In this document: positions 7,518-16,155 of the stretch, in pieces
How the letters are laid out: the number at the start of each line of letters is the position of its first letter
Position numbering within the stretch: the first letter of the stretch is position 1
Source: DATBLE01 sp963837265
GTDB lineage: Bacteria; Actinomycetota; Thermoleophilia; Gaiellales; Gaiellaceae
Length of the DNA stretch: 64,000 nucleotides
Assembly (NCBI GenBank): GCA_963837265.1
Contig: CAWIMQ010000008.1
Span: 62,001 to 126,000, forward strand
Direction: 5' to 3'
Notes under the pieces: generated by a model
What the model was told of the DNA's origin: nothing
What the model saw: the letters and a program-made list of their open reading frames with translations, nothing else
Databases searched by the model: none
Translations under genes and position numbers: made by a program

Positions 7518-8828
7518 GTGAAAGCGGCTTTCCTGCGGGCACTTCTCGCCGCGCTGGCCCTGGTCGCAGCGGTCCTGTTCACGGGTGGGTCGGCACGATC
7601 GGCGACTCCGGCGCCTCGCGTGCTGGCAGTCCAGTTCGACAACGACATCAACCCTGTCACAGCCGACTACCTGACGGGCGAGATCGACCACGCGAACAAA
7701 TCGGGCTATTCGGCGGTCGTGATCGTGCTCGACACCCCCGGTGGGCTCGTCGACTCGATGAACAAGATCGTGAAGAAGGAGCTCGCGTCGAAGGTCCCGG
7801 TGATCGTCTACATCGCGCCGGAGGGGGCGGGCGCCGGGTCCGCGGGCGTCTTCGTCTCGCAGGCGGCGGACGTGCTGGCGATGGCGCCCCAGACGACGAT
7901 CGGCGCGGCAACGCCGATCGGCCAGAGCGGCAACCTGCCCTCCGACGAGCGCCGGAAAGCGGTGAACTTCTATGCGAGCAAGGCGCGCAGCCTGGCCGCC
8001 ACCCACGGCCGCAACGGCACTTGGGCGGACTCCGCCGTCCGCCGCGCCTCGAGCCGGACCGCGAACGAGGCGATCGCCCAGCACATCGCAGACGTGATCG
8101 CGCCGTCGCTGCCGGCCCTGCTCGCGAAGATCGACGGGCGCAAGACCGTTCCCAAGGGGTTCGTCCTCCACACCGCCGGCGCGCAGGTGAAGACGGTGAA
8201 CATGAGCTTCTGGCAACGGCTCCTCGACATCCTGATCGACCCGAACCTGGTCGCCCTGATGCTCTCGCTCGGCGTGCTCGGGATCATCGTCGAGCTCTGG
8301 CATCCCGGCCTGATCTTCCCGGCCACCTTCGGCATCCTCTGCCTCGCGATCGGCTTCTACGGCCTCGACGTCCTGCCCGTGAACTGGGCCGGGTTCGTCC
8401 TCCTCCTCGCCGCCTTCGCGTTCTGGATCACCGAGCTCTTCGTCGCATTCAGCCACGGCGCGCTCACGGTTGCGGGCGCCGCCTGCTTCGTCTTCGGGTC
8501 GCTGCTTCTGTTCCAGCCGGCCGGGTCGGGCTACCAGGTCTCCCTCTCGGTCGCGCTCAGCGTGGCGGTCACGATCTCGCTCTTCTTCTTCTTCGCGCTG
8601 GCGAAGATCGTGCAGATCCGGCGGCGGCCTGCCTCGGTCGGGGCGCACACGATCGTCGGCATGCACGGGCAAGTGCGGCGCGACGGGCTCGTCGCCGTCC
8701 GCGGCGAGCTCTGGCAGGCGCGAGACGCGGAGGGCGGGCCGCTCGACGAGGGTGACGAGGTGGAAGTGGTCGGCATGGACGGCCTGGCCCTCGTCGTCCG
8801 CCACGCCCGTTCGCCGGCCACAGTCTAG
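7518..8828 (+). CDS. NfeD-family membrane serine protease (ClpP-like, long form)
   Basis: 436 aa. Order: signal peptide/anchor (residues 1-30), ClpP-class domain with VIVLDTPGGLVDSM and the nucleophile region GAGAGSAGVFVS (Ser about 115), catalytic Lys region near SDERRKAV, then four or five membrane helices (about 240-375) and a C-terminal OB-fold NfeD domain ending GDEVEVVGMDG. Long NfeD proteases are known to act on stomatin-type partners, and a slipin gene follows after 9 nt, so the pair probably forms one membrane quality-control unit. Start GTG fits the signal sequence. Confidence 0.9.
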   Translation: MKAAFLRALLAALALVAAVLFTGGSARSATPAPRVLAVQFDNDINPVTADYLTGEIDHANKSGYSAVVIVLDTPGGLVDSMNKIVKKELASKVPVIVYIAPEGAGAGSAGVFVSQAADVLAMAPQTTIGAATPIGQSGNLPSDERRKAVNFYASKARSLAATHGRNGTWADSAVRRASSRTANEAIAQHIADVIAPSLPALLAKIDGRKTVPKGFVLHTAGAQVKTVNMSFWQRLLDILIDPNLVALMLSLGVLGIIVELWHPGLIFPATFGILCLAIGFYGLDVLPVNWAGFVLLLAAFAFWITELFVAFSHGALTVAGAACFVFGSLLLFQPAGSGYQVSLSVALSVAVTISLFFFFALAKIVQIRRRPASVGAHTIVGMHGQVRRDGLVAVRGELWQARDAEGGPLDEGDEVEVVGMDGLALVVRHARSPATV

Positions 8829-8837
8829 GATGGGGTC

Positions 8838-9611
8838 ATGACCGCAGCCGTCGTCGTCGTCGTCGTCGTCGTCGTGATCGTCGTGCTGTTCCTGTTCGCG
8901 GCGATCAAGGTCGCGCGGGAGTACGAGCGCGGCATCGTCTTCCGCCTGGGGCGGCTGCTGCCGGAGCCGAAGGGCCCGGGGCTCTTCCTCCTGATCCCGA
9001 TCATCGACCGGATGGTCAAGGTCGACCTGCGCACGATCACGCTGAACATCCCGCCGCAGGAGGTGATCACGAAGGACAACGTGCCCGCCCGGGTGAACGC
9101 GGTGGCGTACTTCCGCATCGTCGAGCCGAAGAACGCGATCGTCCAGGTCGAGAACTTCATGGTCGCCACGTCGCAGATCGCGCAGACGACGCTGCGGTCG
9201 GTGCTCGGCCAGCACCTGCTCGACGAGCTCCTCTCGGAGCGCGACAAGATCAACTCGATCCTGCAGGAGATCATCGACGAGGCCACGTCGCCCTGGGGAA
9301 TCAAGGTGTCGATCGTCGAGGTCAAGGACGTGGAGATCCCTTCCGGGATGCAGCGAGCCATGGCGCGGCAGGCGGAGGCCGAGCGCGAGCGGCGCGCGAA
9401 GGTGATCAACGCCGAGGGCGAGTTCCAGGCGTCCGAGCGCCTTCGCGACGCGGCGAGGGTGATGTCGGAGGAGCCGATCGCGATCCAGCTTCGCTACCTC
9501 CAGACCCTGCTCGAGATCGGCTCGACGAACTCGTCGACGATCGTCTTCCCGGCCCCGATCGATCTGATCCAGCCGCTGCTCGACCGCGCCAAGCCGAAAC
9601 CGACGGAGTAG
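8838..9611 (+). CDS. Slipin / stomatin-like SPFH-domain membrane protein
   Basis: 257 aa. One N-terminal membrane anchor, partly made of nine consecutive valines, then an SPFH/band-7 domain (YERGIVFRLGR, RVNAVAYFRIVEPK, LLSERDKIN) and a short C-terminal oligomerisation region (MARQAEAERERRAKVINAEG). Length and layout fit prokaryotic slipins that pair with long NfeD proteases, and the gene follows such a protease. Assembles ring-like membrane microdomains in the family. The anchor is encoded by a perfect trinucleotide repeat. Confidence 0.93.
   Translation: MTAAVVVVVVVVVIVVLFLFAAIKVAREYERGIVFRLGRLLPEPKGPGLFLLIPIIDRMVKVDLRTITLNIPPQEVITKDNVPARVNAVAYFRIVEPKNAIVQVENFMVATSQIAQTTLRSVLGQHLLDELLSERDKINSILQEIIDEATSPWGIKVSIVEVKDVEIPSGMQRAMARQAEAERERRAKVINAEGEFQASERLRDAARVMSEEPIAIQLRYLQTLLEIGSTNSSTIVFPAPIDLIQPLLDRAKPKPTE
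8850..8873 (+). repeat. Microsatellite (GTC)8 inside the slipin membrane anchor
   Basis: Eight uninterrupted GTC triplets followed by GTG encode a run of nine Val. Repeat slippage would change anchor length without shifting frame. Confidence 0.95.
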
Positions 9612-9615
9612 CTGC

Positions 9616-10452
9616 GTGGGGCGGCTGCGCCGCGACCCGCTCTCCGGGCGGCTCGTCGCGATCGCACCCGCGCGGGCGCAGCGGCCGGGAGCCGGTGGGC
9701 GGATCGTGCCGCCGGCCGACCGGCACGAGCTCGACGACTGCCCGTTCTGCGCGGGCCGCGAGGACCGCACGCCGCCGGAGGTGCTCCGGATCGGCGAGCC
9801 GTGGCAGGTGCGCGTCGTCCCGAACCTCTACCCCGCGGTCGAGCGCCAGGAGGTTGTCGTCCACGTCCCGCGGCACGCGCGCTCGCTTGCGGAGCTCGAC
9901 GACGGCGACCTCCGCGTCGTCGCCGAGGCGTGGCGGCGGCGTGCGCGCGAGGGCGGGCCCGGCTACGTGCACGCGCTCGTCAACGAGGGCGTCGACGCCG
10001 GCTCGAGCCTGCCGCACACCCACTCGCAGCTCGTGTGGCTCGACGGGCCGCCCCCGGCGCTCGCCGCCGAGCAGGACGCCTGCTCCGGAGACTGCCCGTT
10101 GTGCCGGCGCCCACCCGAGGAGCTCGTCGTCGCCGAGCAAGACGGCGTCGTTCTCTCGGCGGCGTGGGCGGGGCGGCTCCCCTACGAGCTCCTCGTCGCC
10201 CCGGTCGAGCACGAGGAAGATCCGTGGACGAGCCCCGGCCTCGAAGCCGCTCTCGCGCTCGCCGCGGAGGGGCTTCGCCGGCTACGAGAGGTCGAGGGCC
10301 CCCGCCCCGCGAACGTCTGGCTCCATGCGCCCGGCCACTGGCATCTCGAGGTTCTCCCGCGGCTGACGGTGATGGCCGGCCTCGAGCTCGGCGCAGGGAT
10401 CTACGTGAACACGCTCGCCCCGGAGGAAGCGGCCGCGCGCCTCAGAGGCTGA
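9616..10452 (+). CDS. Galactose-1-phosphate uridylyltransferase-like protein (HIT superfamily)
   Basis: 278 aa. The GalT/HIT nucleotidyl-transfer motif is present as SSLPHTHSQLVWL (HxHxQ, second His as nucleophile). Two CxxC pairs, CPFC near residue 42 and CPLC near 160, fit zinc sites of the GalT fold. Both halves of GalT are present but the protein is shorter than classical GalT (about 340 aa), so it may act on another sugar-1-phosphate or nucleotide (compare ADP-sulfurylase-type and DUF4931 relatives). GTG start 5 nt after the slipin stop. Its last 17 codons are included in a 188-bp repeat that recurs near parB. Confidence 0.8.
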   Translation: MGRLRRDPLSGRLVAIAPARAQRPGAGGRIVPPADRHELDDCPFCAGREDRTPPEVLRIGEPWQVRVVPNLYPAVERQEVVVHVPRHARSLAELDDGDLRVVAEAWRRRAREGGPGYVHALVNEGVDAGSSLPHTHSQLVWLDGPPPALAAEQDACSGDCPLCRRPPEELVVAEQDGVVLSAAWAGRLPYELLVAPVEHEEDPWTSPGLEAALALAAEGLRRLREVEGPRPANVWLHAPGHWHLEVLPRLTVMAGLELGAGIYVNTLAPEEAAARLRG

Positions 10453-10585
10453 CCCGTCCGGTCCAGCGATGCCAGACGCGCGGGACACCGCCGGGGCGGG
10501 CGCGCCCAGTGCGTCCTGTGGAAGAAACGTGCGCCTTCCGTTCCAGGGACTGTCCCTGGGACACCGCCGGGGCGGACACGTCCGG
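10398..10585 (+). repeat. 188-bp dispersed repeat, copy A (3' end of the galT-like gene plus downstream)
   Basis: Aligns without gaps to the reverse complement of 25347-25534, with 21 mismatches counted by eye (about 89% identity). It spans the last 17 galT codons, the stop and about 130 nt of non-coding DNA, including a 17-nt palindrome CCAGGGACTGTCCCTGG at 10543-10559. The rest of the gap to the MerR gene (10586-10731) holds nothing I recognise. Confidence 0.9.
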
Positions 10586-10731
10586 TGGCGTCTTGAACAG
10601 GAGACTCGGCTCGGCTCGACGGGCCGGACCACTCGACTTGCAGGCTTCGGAGCCCCGGAGAGCGACGGGCAGCGCCGGGTACCGGCCGTGCCCTCCCGCA
10701 CCGTGGCTGGGAACGGACGGCGGGACGCGTT

Positions 10732-11028
10732 CTAGGTCCGGGTGCCCGCCTGCTCGCGGAAGCGACGCGCGGCCTCGATCGCCGCGCCGAGGTTGAGGCC
10801 CTTGTCCTTCGCCTGCTTGATCAGCATCACGGTCTCGACCGCGTCCATGTCGTAGATCCGCTGCTTCTTGCCCTTCGTCGGAATCTGGGCCTTGTTCGTC
10901 CAGTAGTCGAGCTGCATCTTCGAGATCCCCGCCATCTGGCAGACCTGGCCGAGGTAGAGCTCCACCTTGCCCAGGTGCTCGGCGAGGTTTATGGGTTCCA
11001 GAAAGTCAACCTGCGTGCTGAACACCAT
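10732..11028 (-). CDS. Small MerR-family DNA-binding protein
   Basis: 98 aa with a MerR winged helix (YLGQVCQMAGISKMQLDYWT, then KQRIYDMDAVETVMLI) and only a short C-terminal helix, so no effector domain. ATG at 11028 is preferred to ATG at 11049 because AAAGGA lies 7 nt upstream. The Tyr-Trp pair in the recognition region is typical of the family. It sits alone between the galT-like gene and gyrA, 88 nt from gyrA's stop; its target is unknown. Could be a nucleoid or metabolic regulator; nothing in the sequence decides. Confidence 0.8.
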   Translation of the reverse strand: MVFSTQVDFLEPINLAEHLGKVELYLGQVCQMAGISKMQLDYWTNKAQIPTKGKKQRIYDMDAVETVMLIKQAKDKGLNLGAAIEAARRFREQAGTRT

Positions 11029-11116
11029 ATGAGCATCCTTTGCCGACATGCCGATCCGGCCGGGCGGTTCTATCACCCTCGCCGACGTTTGTGAAGGTGT
11101 GAACGAGAAGAACGCG

Positions 11117-13633
11117 CTACTCGGTGGGCACGAGGCTCTCGCCGGCGGCCTCGTCGCCGGTCTCCGGCTCGGCCACCGGCGCGATGCTGGAGACCATCTC
11201 ACCGGCTCCCAGCCGCATGACGATCACCCCCTGGGTGGCGCGGCCCAGGCGCTTGATCTCGTCCACGGACATCCGGATCACCGTCCCGCCGGTGGAGATC
11301 AGCATCAGCTGGTAGCCGTCGCGCACGACCCGTGCGCCGGCGAGCTTTCCCTTCGCGTCGGCGAGCTGCACCGTCTTCACCCCCAGGCCCCCTCGGCCCT
11401 TGCGCGGGTATTCGCGAACCGGCGTGCGCTTGCCGTAGCCCTGCTCGGTGACGACGAGGAGATCGTCGGTGTCACGGGCGATCGTGACCGCGATCACCTC
11501 GTCCTCCTTGCGGAGTCGCATGCCCTGGACGCCGGCGGTCGCGCGCCCCATCGGGCGCGCCCCGCGCTCGTGGAAGCGGATCGCCTGGCCGCTGCGGGAG
11601 ACCATCAGGATGTCGTCCCCGCCGGTCGAGTGCCGGACCCCGACGAGCTCGTCGCCGTCGCGGAGGTTGATCGCGATGATCCCGTCCGCCTTCAGCGGCG
11701 TGTTGTACTCCGCGAGCCTGGTCTTCTTGACCATGCCCTTCCGGGTGGCGAAGACGAGGAACTCCGATTCTTCGAAGTTGCGGGTCTGCACGACCGCGCG
11801 GATCTGCTCCTCCTGTCGGAAGGGCAAGAGGTTGACGACGGCCCTGCCCTTCGACTGGCGCGAACCGAGCGGCAACTCGTGGACCTTCAGCCGGTAGACC
11901 TTGCCGACCGAGGTGAAGAAGAGCAGGTAGTCGTGCGTGGAGGCGACGAAGAGGTGCTCGATGTAGTCGTCCTCCTTCAGGTCCATGCCCATCACGCCCT
12001 TGCCGCCCCGCCGTTGCTCGCGATACGTCGTGATCGGGAGCCGCTTGATGTAGCCCGAGCGGGTGATCGCGATCACCATGTCCTCCTCCGCGATCAGGTC
12101 CTCCAGCTCGAGCTCCTCCTCGGCGGCGACGATCTCCGTGCGGCGGTCGTCGGTCCTCCCGTACAGCTCCTTCAGCTCGAGCAGCTCCTCGCGGATCAGC
12201 CCGTCGATGCGCTTCTCGTCGCCGAGGATCGCGCGGAGCTCGGCGATCCGCTCCTCCAGGTCCGAGTGCTCCTCTTCGATCCGCTTCCGTTCCAGCTTGG
12301 TCAGGCGCTGGAGCCGGAGGTCGAGGATCGCCTGCGCCTGGATCTCGCTGAGCTCGAGCTTCTCCATCAACCCGGCCCGGGCGGCGTCGGGGTCCGCGGC
12401 CGCCCTGATCAGCGCGATCACGGCGTCGAGGTTGTCGAGGGCGATCAGGTAGCCCCGCAGGACGTGCGCGCGCTCCTCGGCCTTGCGCAGCTCGTACTTC
12501 GAGCGACGGGTGACGACCTCGCGCTGGAAGCCCAGGTACTCGCGGATCAGCTCGAGCAGCGAGAGGGTCTTCGGGATGCCGTCGACGAGCGCGACCGCGT
12601 TGTAGCCGAAGGTGGTCTGCAGCTGGGTGTGCTTGAACAGCTTGTTCAGCGCGACCTGCGGGACGGCGTCTCGCTTCAGCTCGACGTAGATGCGCATGCC
12701 CTCCTTGTCGGAGTGGTCCTGGAGCGCGTCGTCCGACATCGGCACCTCGGTCAGCGTCCCCGCCTTCACGAGGTCGGCGATCTTCTCGATCACGCCTCCC
12801 TCGCCAGCCTTCCGGACGCCGTACGGGAGCTCGGTGATGATGATCGCGCTCTTGCCCCCGCGAAGCTGCTCGACGTGAGCGCGGCCGCGGACGACGATCC
12901 GGCCGCGACCCGACCGATAGGCGTCCCTGATCCCGGAGCGCCCGACGATCACGCCCCCGGTCGGGAAATCGGGCCCCCTGACGTGCCTGCTCAGGCGCTC
13001 CACGTCGATCCCCGGGTCGTCGATCATCGCGACGATCGCGCCGACGACCTCACCGAGATTGTGGGGCGCGATGTTCGTCGCCATGCCGACCGCGATGCCC
13101 TGCGAGCCGTTGACGAGCAGGTTCGGAAAGCGCGACGGCAGCACCTCGGGCTCTCGGCGCGACTCGTCGTAGTTCGGGCCGAAGTCGACGGTGTCCGCGT
13201 CGATGTCGCGGAGCATCTCTGTCGCGATCCGCGACAGCCGGCACTCCGTGTAGCGCATCGCGCCCGCCGGGTCGCCGTCGACCGAGCCGAAGTAGCCCTG
13301 GCCGTCGACGAGCGGGTAGCGAAGGGAGAACGACTGGGCCAGGCGGACGAGGGTGTCGTAGATCGCGCTGTCGCCGTGGGGGTGGTAGTTCCCCATCACG
13401 TCGCCGACGACACGGGCCGACTTGCGGGTCGGGCGGTTCGGCTGAAGCCCGGCCTCGTGCATCGCGTACAGCACGCGCCGGTGCACCGGCTTGAGCCCGT
13501 CGCGGACGTCGGGAAGCGCGCGCGAGACGATCACGCTCATCGCGTAGTCGAGGAAGCTGGTGCGGACCTCCTGCTCGAGCTCGCGGGTCTCGACGCGGCC
13601 GGCGCCGCCGACCTCGTTGCCGAGATCAGACAT
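11117..13633 (-). CDS. gyrA: DNA gyrase subunit A
   Basis: 838 aa, the DNA breakage-reunion subunit of gyrase. Catalytic Tyr128 in AMRYTE; the quinolone-binding segment HPHGDSAIYDTLV keeps the wild-type Ser89 and Asp93 positions, so no classic resistance substitution. The GyrA box QRRGGKG, needed for wrapping and negative supercoiling, is present near residue 545, separating it from ParC. ATG at 13633 is chosen over an upstream ATG (13654) because GGGAG sits directly before it. That SD is inside a hairpin (13635-13657). Downstream partner of gyrB with 72 nt between them. Confidence 0.97.
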   Translation of the reverse strand: MSDLGNEVGGAGRVETRELEQEVRTSFLDYAMSVIVSRALPDVRDGLKPVHRRVLYAMHEAGLQPNRPTRKSARVVGDVMGNYHPHGDSAIYDTLVRLAQSFSLRYPLVDGQGYFGSVDGDPAGAMRYTECRLSRIATEMLRDIDADTVDFGPNYDESRREPEVLPSRFPNLLVNGSQGIAVGMATNIAPHNLGEVVGAIVAMIDDPGIDVERLSRHVRGPDFPTGGVIVGRSGIRDAYRSGRGRIVVRGRAHVEQLRGGKSAIIITELPYGVRKAGEGGVIEKIADLVKAGTLTEVPMSDDALQDHSDKEGMRIYVELKRDAVPQVALNKLFKHTQLQTTFGYNAVALVDGIPKTLSLLELIREYLGFQREVVTRRSKYELRKAEERAHVLRGYLIALDNLDAVIALIRAAADPDAARAGLMEKLELSEIQAQAILDLRLQRLTKLERKRIEEEHSDLEERIAELRAILGDEKRIDGLIREELLELKELYGRTDDRRTEIVAAEEELELEDLIAEEDMVIAITRSGYIKRLPITTYREQRRGGKGVMGMDLKEDDYIEHLFVASTHDYLLFFTSVGKVYRLKVHELPLGSRQSKGRAVVNLLPFRQEEQIRAVVQTRNFEESEFLVFATRKGMVKKTRLAEYNTPLKADGIIAINLRDGDELVGVRHSTGGDDILMVSRSGQAIRFHERGARPMGRATAGVQGMRLRKEDEVIAVTIARDTDDLLVVTEQGYGKRTPVREYPRKGRGGLGVKTVQLADAKGKLAGARVVRDGYQLMLISTGGTVIRMSVDEIKRLGRATQGVIVMRLGAGEMVSSIAPVAEPETGDEAAGESLVPTE

Positions 13634-13634
13634 G

Positions 13635-13657
13635 CCGTTCTCCCTTCGGGACAACGG
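13635..13657 (-). promoter_or_regulatory. Hairpin hiding the gyrA ribosome-binding site
   Basis: Minus-strand arms CCGTT-G-TCCC and GGGA-G-AACGG pair except for one G/G mismatch, with a GAA triloop. The right arm carries the GGGAG Shine-Dalgarno and ends 1 nt before the ATG. Compare the fabF leader at 1601-1629. Confidence 0.5.
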
Positions 13658-13673
13658 CTAGGGCCCCGGCTCT

Positions 13674-13710
13674 TCTAGCCATCTTCGAGCCCTGCGAGAA
13701 GATGGCTAGA
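13674..13710 (-). terminator. Hairpin spanning the gyrB stop codon
   Basis: Perfect 13-bp arms 13674-13686 and 13698-13710 (core CTAGCCATCTTC) with an 11-nt loop. The gyrB TAG (13706-13708) lies within the stem. No U-tract, so it may attenuate rather than stop transcription into gyrA. Confidence 0.5.
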
Positions 13711-16087
13711 CATCGAGGTTCCTGACCTCGAGGGCGTTCTGCTCGATGAACTGGCGGCGCGGCTCGACCTCGTCGCCCATCAGGCGGGAGAACCAGAGGT
13801 CCGCGGCGGCGGCGTCCTCGACGTCCACGCGCACCAGCATCCGCTGGGCCGGGTCCATGGTCGTCGCCCACAGCTCGGGTGCGTTCATCTCGGAGAGGCC
13901 CTTGAACCGTGTGATCTGGATCCCGCCCTTGGCGAGCGCGAGCGCCGTGTCGCGCAGTTGCTCGTAGGTGAGTGCAACACCGGCCTGCTTGCCGAGGGCG
14001 AGCCTGAACGGCGGCAGAGCGCCGACCGCCTCGCTCAGCGCCGCGTGCGCCCTCCGGACACGGTCGTAGATCGGCGAGCCCAGCAGCTCGCCCGGGACCA
14101 CGACGTTCCGGGTCGCGTTCGTCTCCACCTCGATCACGCGCACGTGCAGCGCGTCCGGCTCCGCTCTCGGCTCGAGCTGGTAGCCGTTCGCCGGAAACGC
14201 CGCGATTGCCTTCGCGGCGGCCGCCGGCGAGTCGGCGCCCACCTCGACGAGGCGGTGCGCGAGAACGAAGTCCGCCGCCTGATGGCCGAAGTCGGCGCGC
14301 AGGCGGGCCACCCAGCCCTGGTATTCGGCGAGCAGCTTGGCGAAACGCGTGTACCGCGCCGGCGTGAGCTTGACCGCCACTCCGTCCCTGCCCTCGATCT
14401 CGAGCTCGGGGAAGCGCTCGCGCACGAGCAGCTCCTCGAGCTGCGAGTCCTTCTCGAGGTAGCTCTGCCGACTCCCGAAACGGGCCAGGTACAGCGGCGG
14501 AACCGCGATGTAGACGTGCCCCCGGTCGAAGAGCTCCGGCATGTGCCGGTACAGGAACGTGAGCACGAGCGTCCGGATGTGCGCACCGTCCACGTCGGCG
14601 TCGGTCATGACGATGATCCGGTGGTAGCGCAGCTTGGCGAGGTCGAACTCCTCGCCGATGCCGGTGCCGATCACCTGCACTAGCAGCTGGATCTCGGTGT
14701 TGGAGAGCACCTTGTCGATGCGGTTCTTCTCCGAGTTGATGATCTTCCCGCGGAGCGGCAGGATCGCCTGGTTCGCCTTGTCGCGCGCCTCCTTCGCGGC
14801 ACCGCCGGCCGAGTTGCCCTCGACGATGAAGACCTCGGCGAGCTCCGGGTCGCGCACCTGGCAATCGGCGAACTTCTTTGCGATCTCGCCGCCGAACGCG
14901 CCCTTGCGCCGCGTGAGATCGCGGGCTCTGCGAGCCGCCTGCCGTGCGCGCGCCGCGGCGATTCCCTTCTGGATGATCTGCTTCGCGTCCTGCGGGTTCT
15001 CCTCGAGAAACTCCGACAGCTTCGCGTTCACCGTCTGCTCGACGAAGCCGCGCACCCACGGGTTGCCCAGCTTCGTCTTGGTCTGTCCCTCGAACTGGGG
15101 GTCGCGCAGCTTCACCGACACGACCGCGGCGAGACCCTCGCGGACGTCGTCCCCCTCGAGGTTCTCCTCCTTCTCCTTCAGGAGGTTCAGGTCGCGCGCG
15201 AACTTGTTCAGCGTTCGGGTCAGCGCGGCGTTGAAGCCGGACAGGTGCGCGCCGCCCTCGTGGGTGTTGATGTTGTTGGCGAACGTGTAGACCGCGTCCT
15301 GGTACGAGCCGTTCCACTGCATGGCCACCTCGACGCTGCCTCGGTCCGACTCGCCCTCGAAGTACGCGATCCGCTTGTGGATCGTGTCCTTCGTCGAGTT
15401 CACGTGGCCGACGAAGTCCCTGATCCCGCCCTCGTAGTGGAACTCGACCCGCTCGCCGCCGGCCCGCTCGTCGACGAGGACGATGCGCAGCCCCCTGGTC
15501 AGGAAGGCGGTCTCGCGGAGACGCGTCTGGAGGACCTCCGGCTCCCACTCGGTCTCCTCGAAGACCTCGGGGTCGGGCTTGAAGCTGATCGTCGTGCCCG
15601 TCAGCCTGGTCGGCCCGGTGGCCTTCATCTTCGTCGTCGGCTCGCCGCGGGAGAACTCCTGCTTCCAGATCTTCCCGTCCCGGTGCACCTCGGCCACCAG
15701 CCATTCCGAGAGCGCGTTCACCACCGACACGCCCACACCGTGCAGGCCCCCGGAAACCTTGTAGCCGCCCTGGCCGAACTTCCCGCCGGCATGAAGCCGG
15801 GTCAGGACGACCGTCAGTGCAGGCAGTCCCTGATCCGCCATCACGTCAACCGGGATCCCCGACCCGTCGTCCTGCACGGTCATCGACTCGTCGGGATGGA
15901 TGGTCACCTCGACCAGGTCGCAGCGGCCGGCGAGCGCCTCGTCGACAGAGTTGTCCACCACCTCGAAGGCGAGATGGTGCAGGCCTCGGGAGCCCGTCGA
16001 GCCGATGTACATCCCGGGCCGTTTCCGGACCGGCTCGAGCCCTTCGAGGACCGTGATGTCCTTTGCGGTATAGGCTGCCTCAGCCAT
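13706..16087 (-). CDS. gyrB: DNA gyrase subunit B, with a large TOPRIM insertion
   Basis: 793 aa ATPase subunit of gyrase. GHKL ATP-binding motifs VVDNSVDEAL, DDGSGIPVD and GGLHGVGVSVVNALS; TOPRIM Glu in VEGNSAGG and DxD in TDADVDGAHIRTL. From about residue 550 to 705, between PPLYLARFG and GGIQITRFKGLSEMN, there are about 150 extra residues compared with the usual 640-690 aa actinobacterial protein; E. coli-type GyrB has an insert at the same place. ATG has CGGAG 6 nt upstream. A T-tailed terminator precedes the leader, separating gyrBA from the dnaA-dnaN-recF group. Confidence 0.97.
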   Translation of the reverse strand: MAEAAYTAKDITVLEGLEPVRKRPGMYIGSTGSRGLHHLAFEVVDNSVDEALAGRCDLVEVTIHPDESMTVQDDGSGIPVDVMADQGLPALTVVLTRLHAGGKFGQGGYKVSGGLHGVGVSVVNALSEWLVAEVHRDGKIWKQEFSRGEPTTKMKATGPTRLTGTTISFKPDPEVFEETEWEPEVLQTRLRETAFLTRGLRIVLVDERAGGERVEFHYEGGIRDFVGHVNSTKDTIHKRIAYFEGESDRGSVEVAMQWNGSYQDAVYTFANNINTHEGGAHLSGFNAALTRTLNKFARDLNLLKEKEENLEGDDVREGLAAVVSVKLRDPQFEGQTKTKLGNPWVRGFVEQTVNAKLSEFLEENPQDAKQIIQKGIAAARARQAARRARDLTRRKGAFGGEIAKKFADCQVRDPELAEVFIVEGNSAGGAAKEARDKANQAILPLRGKIINSEKNRIDKVLSNTEIQLLVQVIGTGIGEEFDLAKLRYHRIIVMTDADVDGAHIRTLVLTFLYRHMPELFDRGHVYIAVPPLYLARFGSRQSYLEKDSQLEELLVRERFPELEIEGRDGVAVKLTPARYTRFAKLLAEYQGWVARLRADFGHQAADFVLAHRLVEVGADSPAAAAKAIAAFPANGYQLEPRAEPDALHVRVIEVETNATRNVVVPGELLGSPIYDRVRRAHAALSEAVGALPPFRLALGKQAGVALTYEQLRDTALALAKGGIQITRFKGLSEMNAPELWATTMDPAQRMLVRVDVEDAAAADLWFSRLMGDEVEPRRQFIEQNALEVRNLDV

Positions 16088-16110
16088 GCGCTCCGGTCGG
16101 AGGGATCAGG

Positions 16111-16143
16111 AAAAAAGCCCTGCAAATAAGCTATTTGCGGGGC
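16111..16143 (-). terminator. Intrinsic terminator between the DUF721 gene and gyrB
   Basis: On the minus strand, a 12-bp stem (arms 16143-16132 and 16128-16117, one G-U pair, 3-nt loop) is followed at once by six T (16116-16111). This is a textbook rho-independent terminator and one of very few T-tailed ones in the window. It ends 23 nt before the gyrB ATG, so gyrB's own promoter must be upstream of it or squeezed in the leader. If upstream (TACACT near 16150 is a weak -10), it would act as an attenuator of gyrBA. Confidence 0.75.
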
Positions 16144-16155
16144 GCGGTCAGTGTA

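Noticed and set aside
8021..8841. Arg-rich open frames over the NfeD-like gene
   Set aside because: Out-of-frame shadows of a gene with clear ClpP and NfeD motifs; typical of GC-rich DNA.
10543..10559. CCAGGGAC-T-GTCCCTGG palindrome as a transposon end or regulator operator
   Set aside because: It sits inside a longer duplicated segment and has no target-site duplication; only two copies seen here, so it is reported as part of the repeat.
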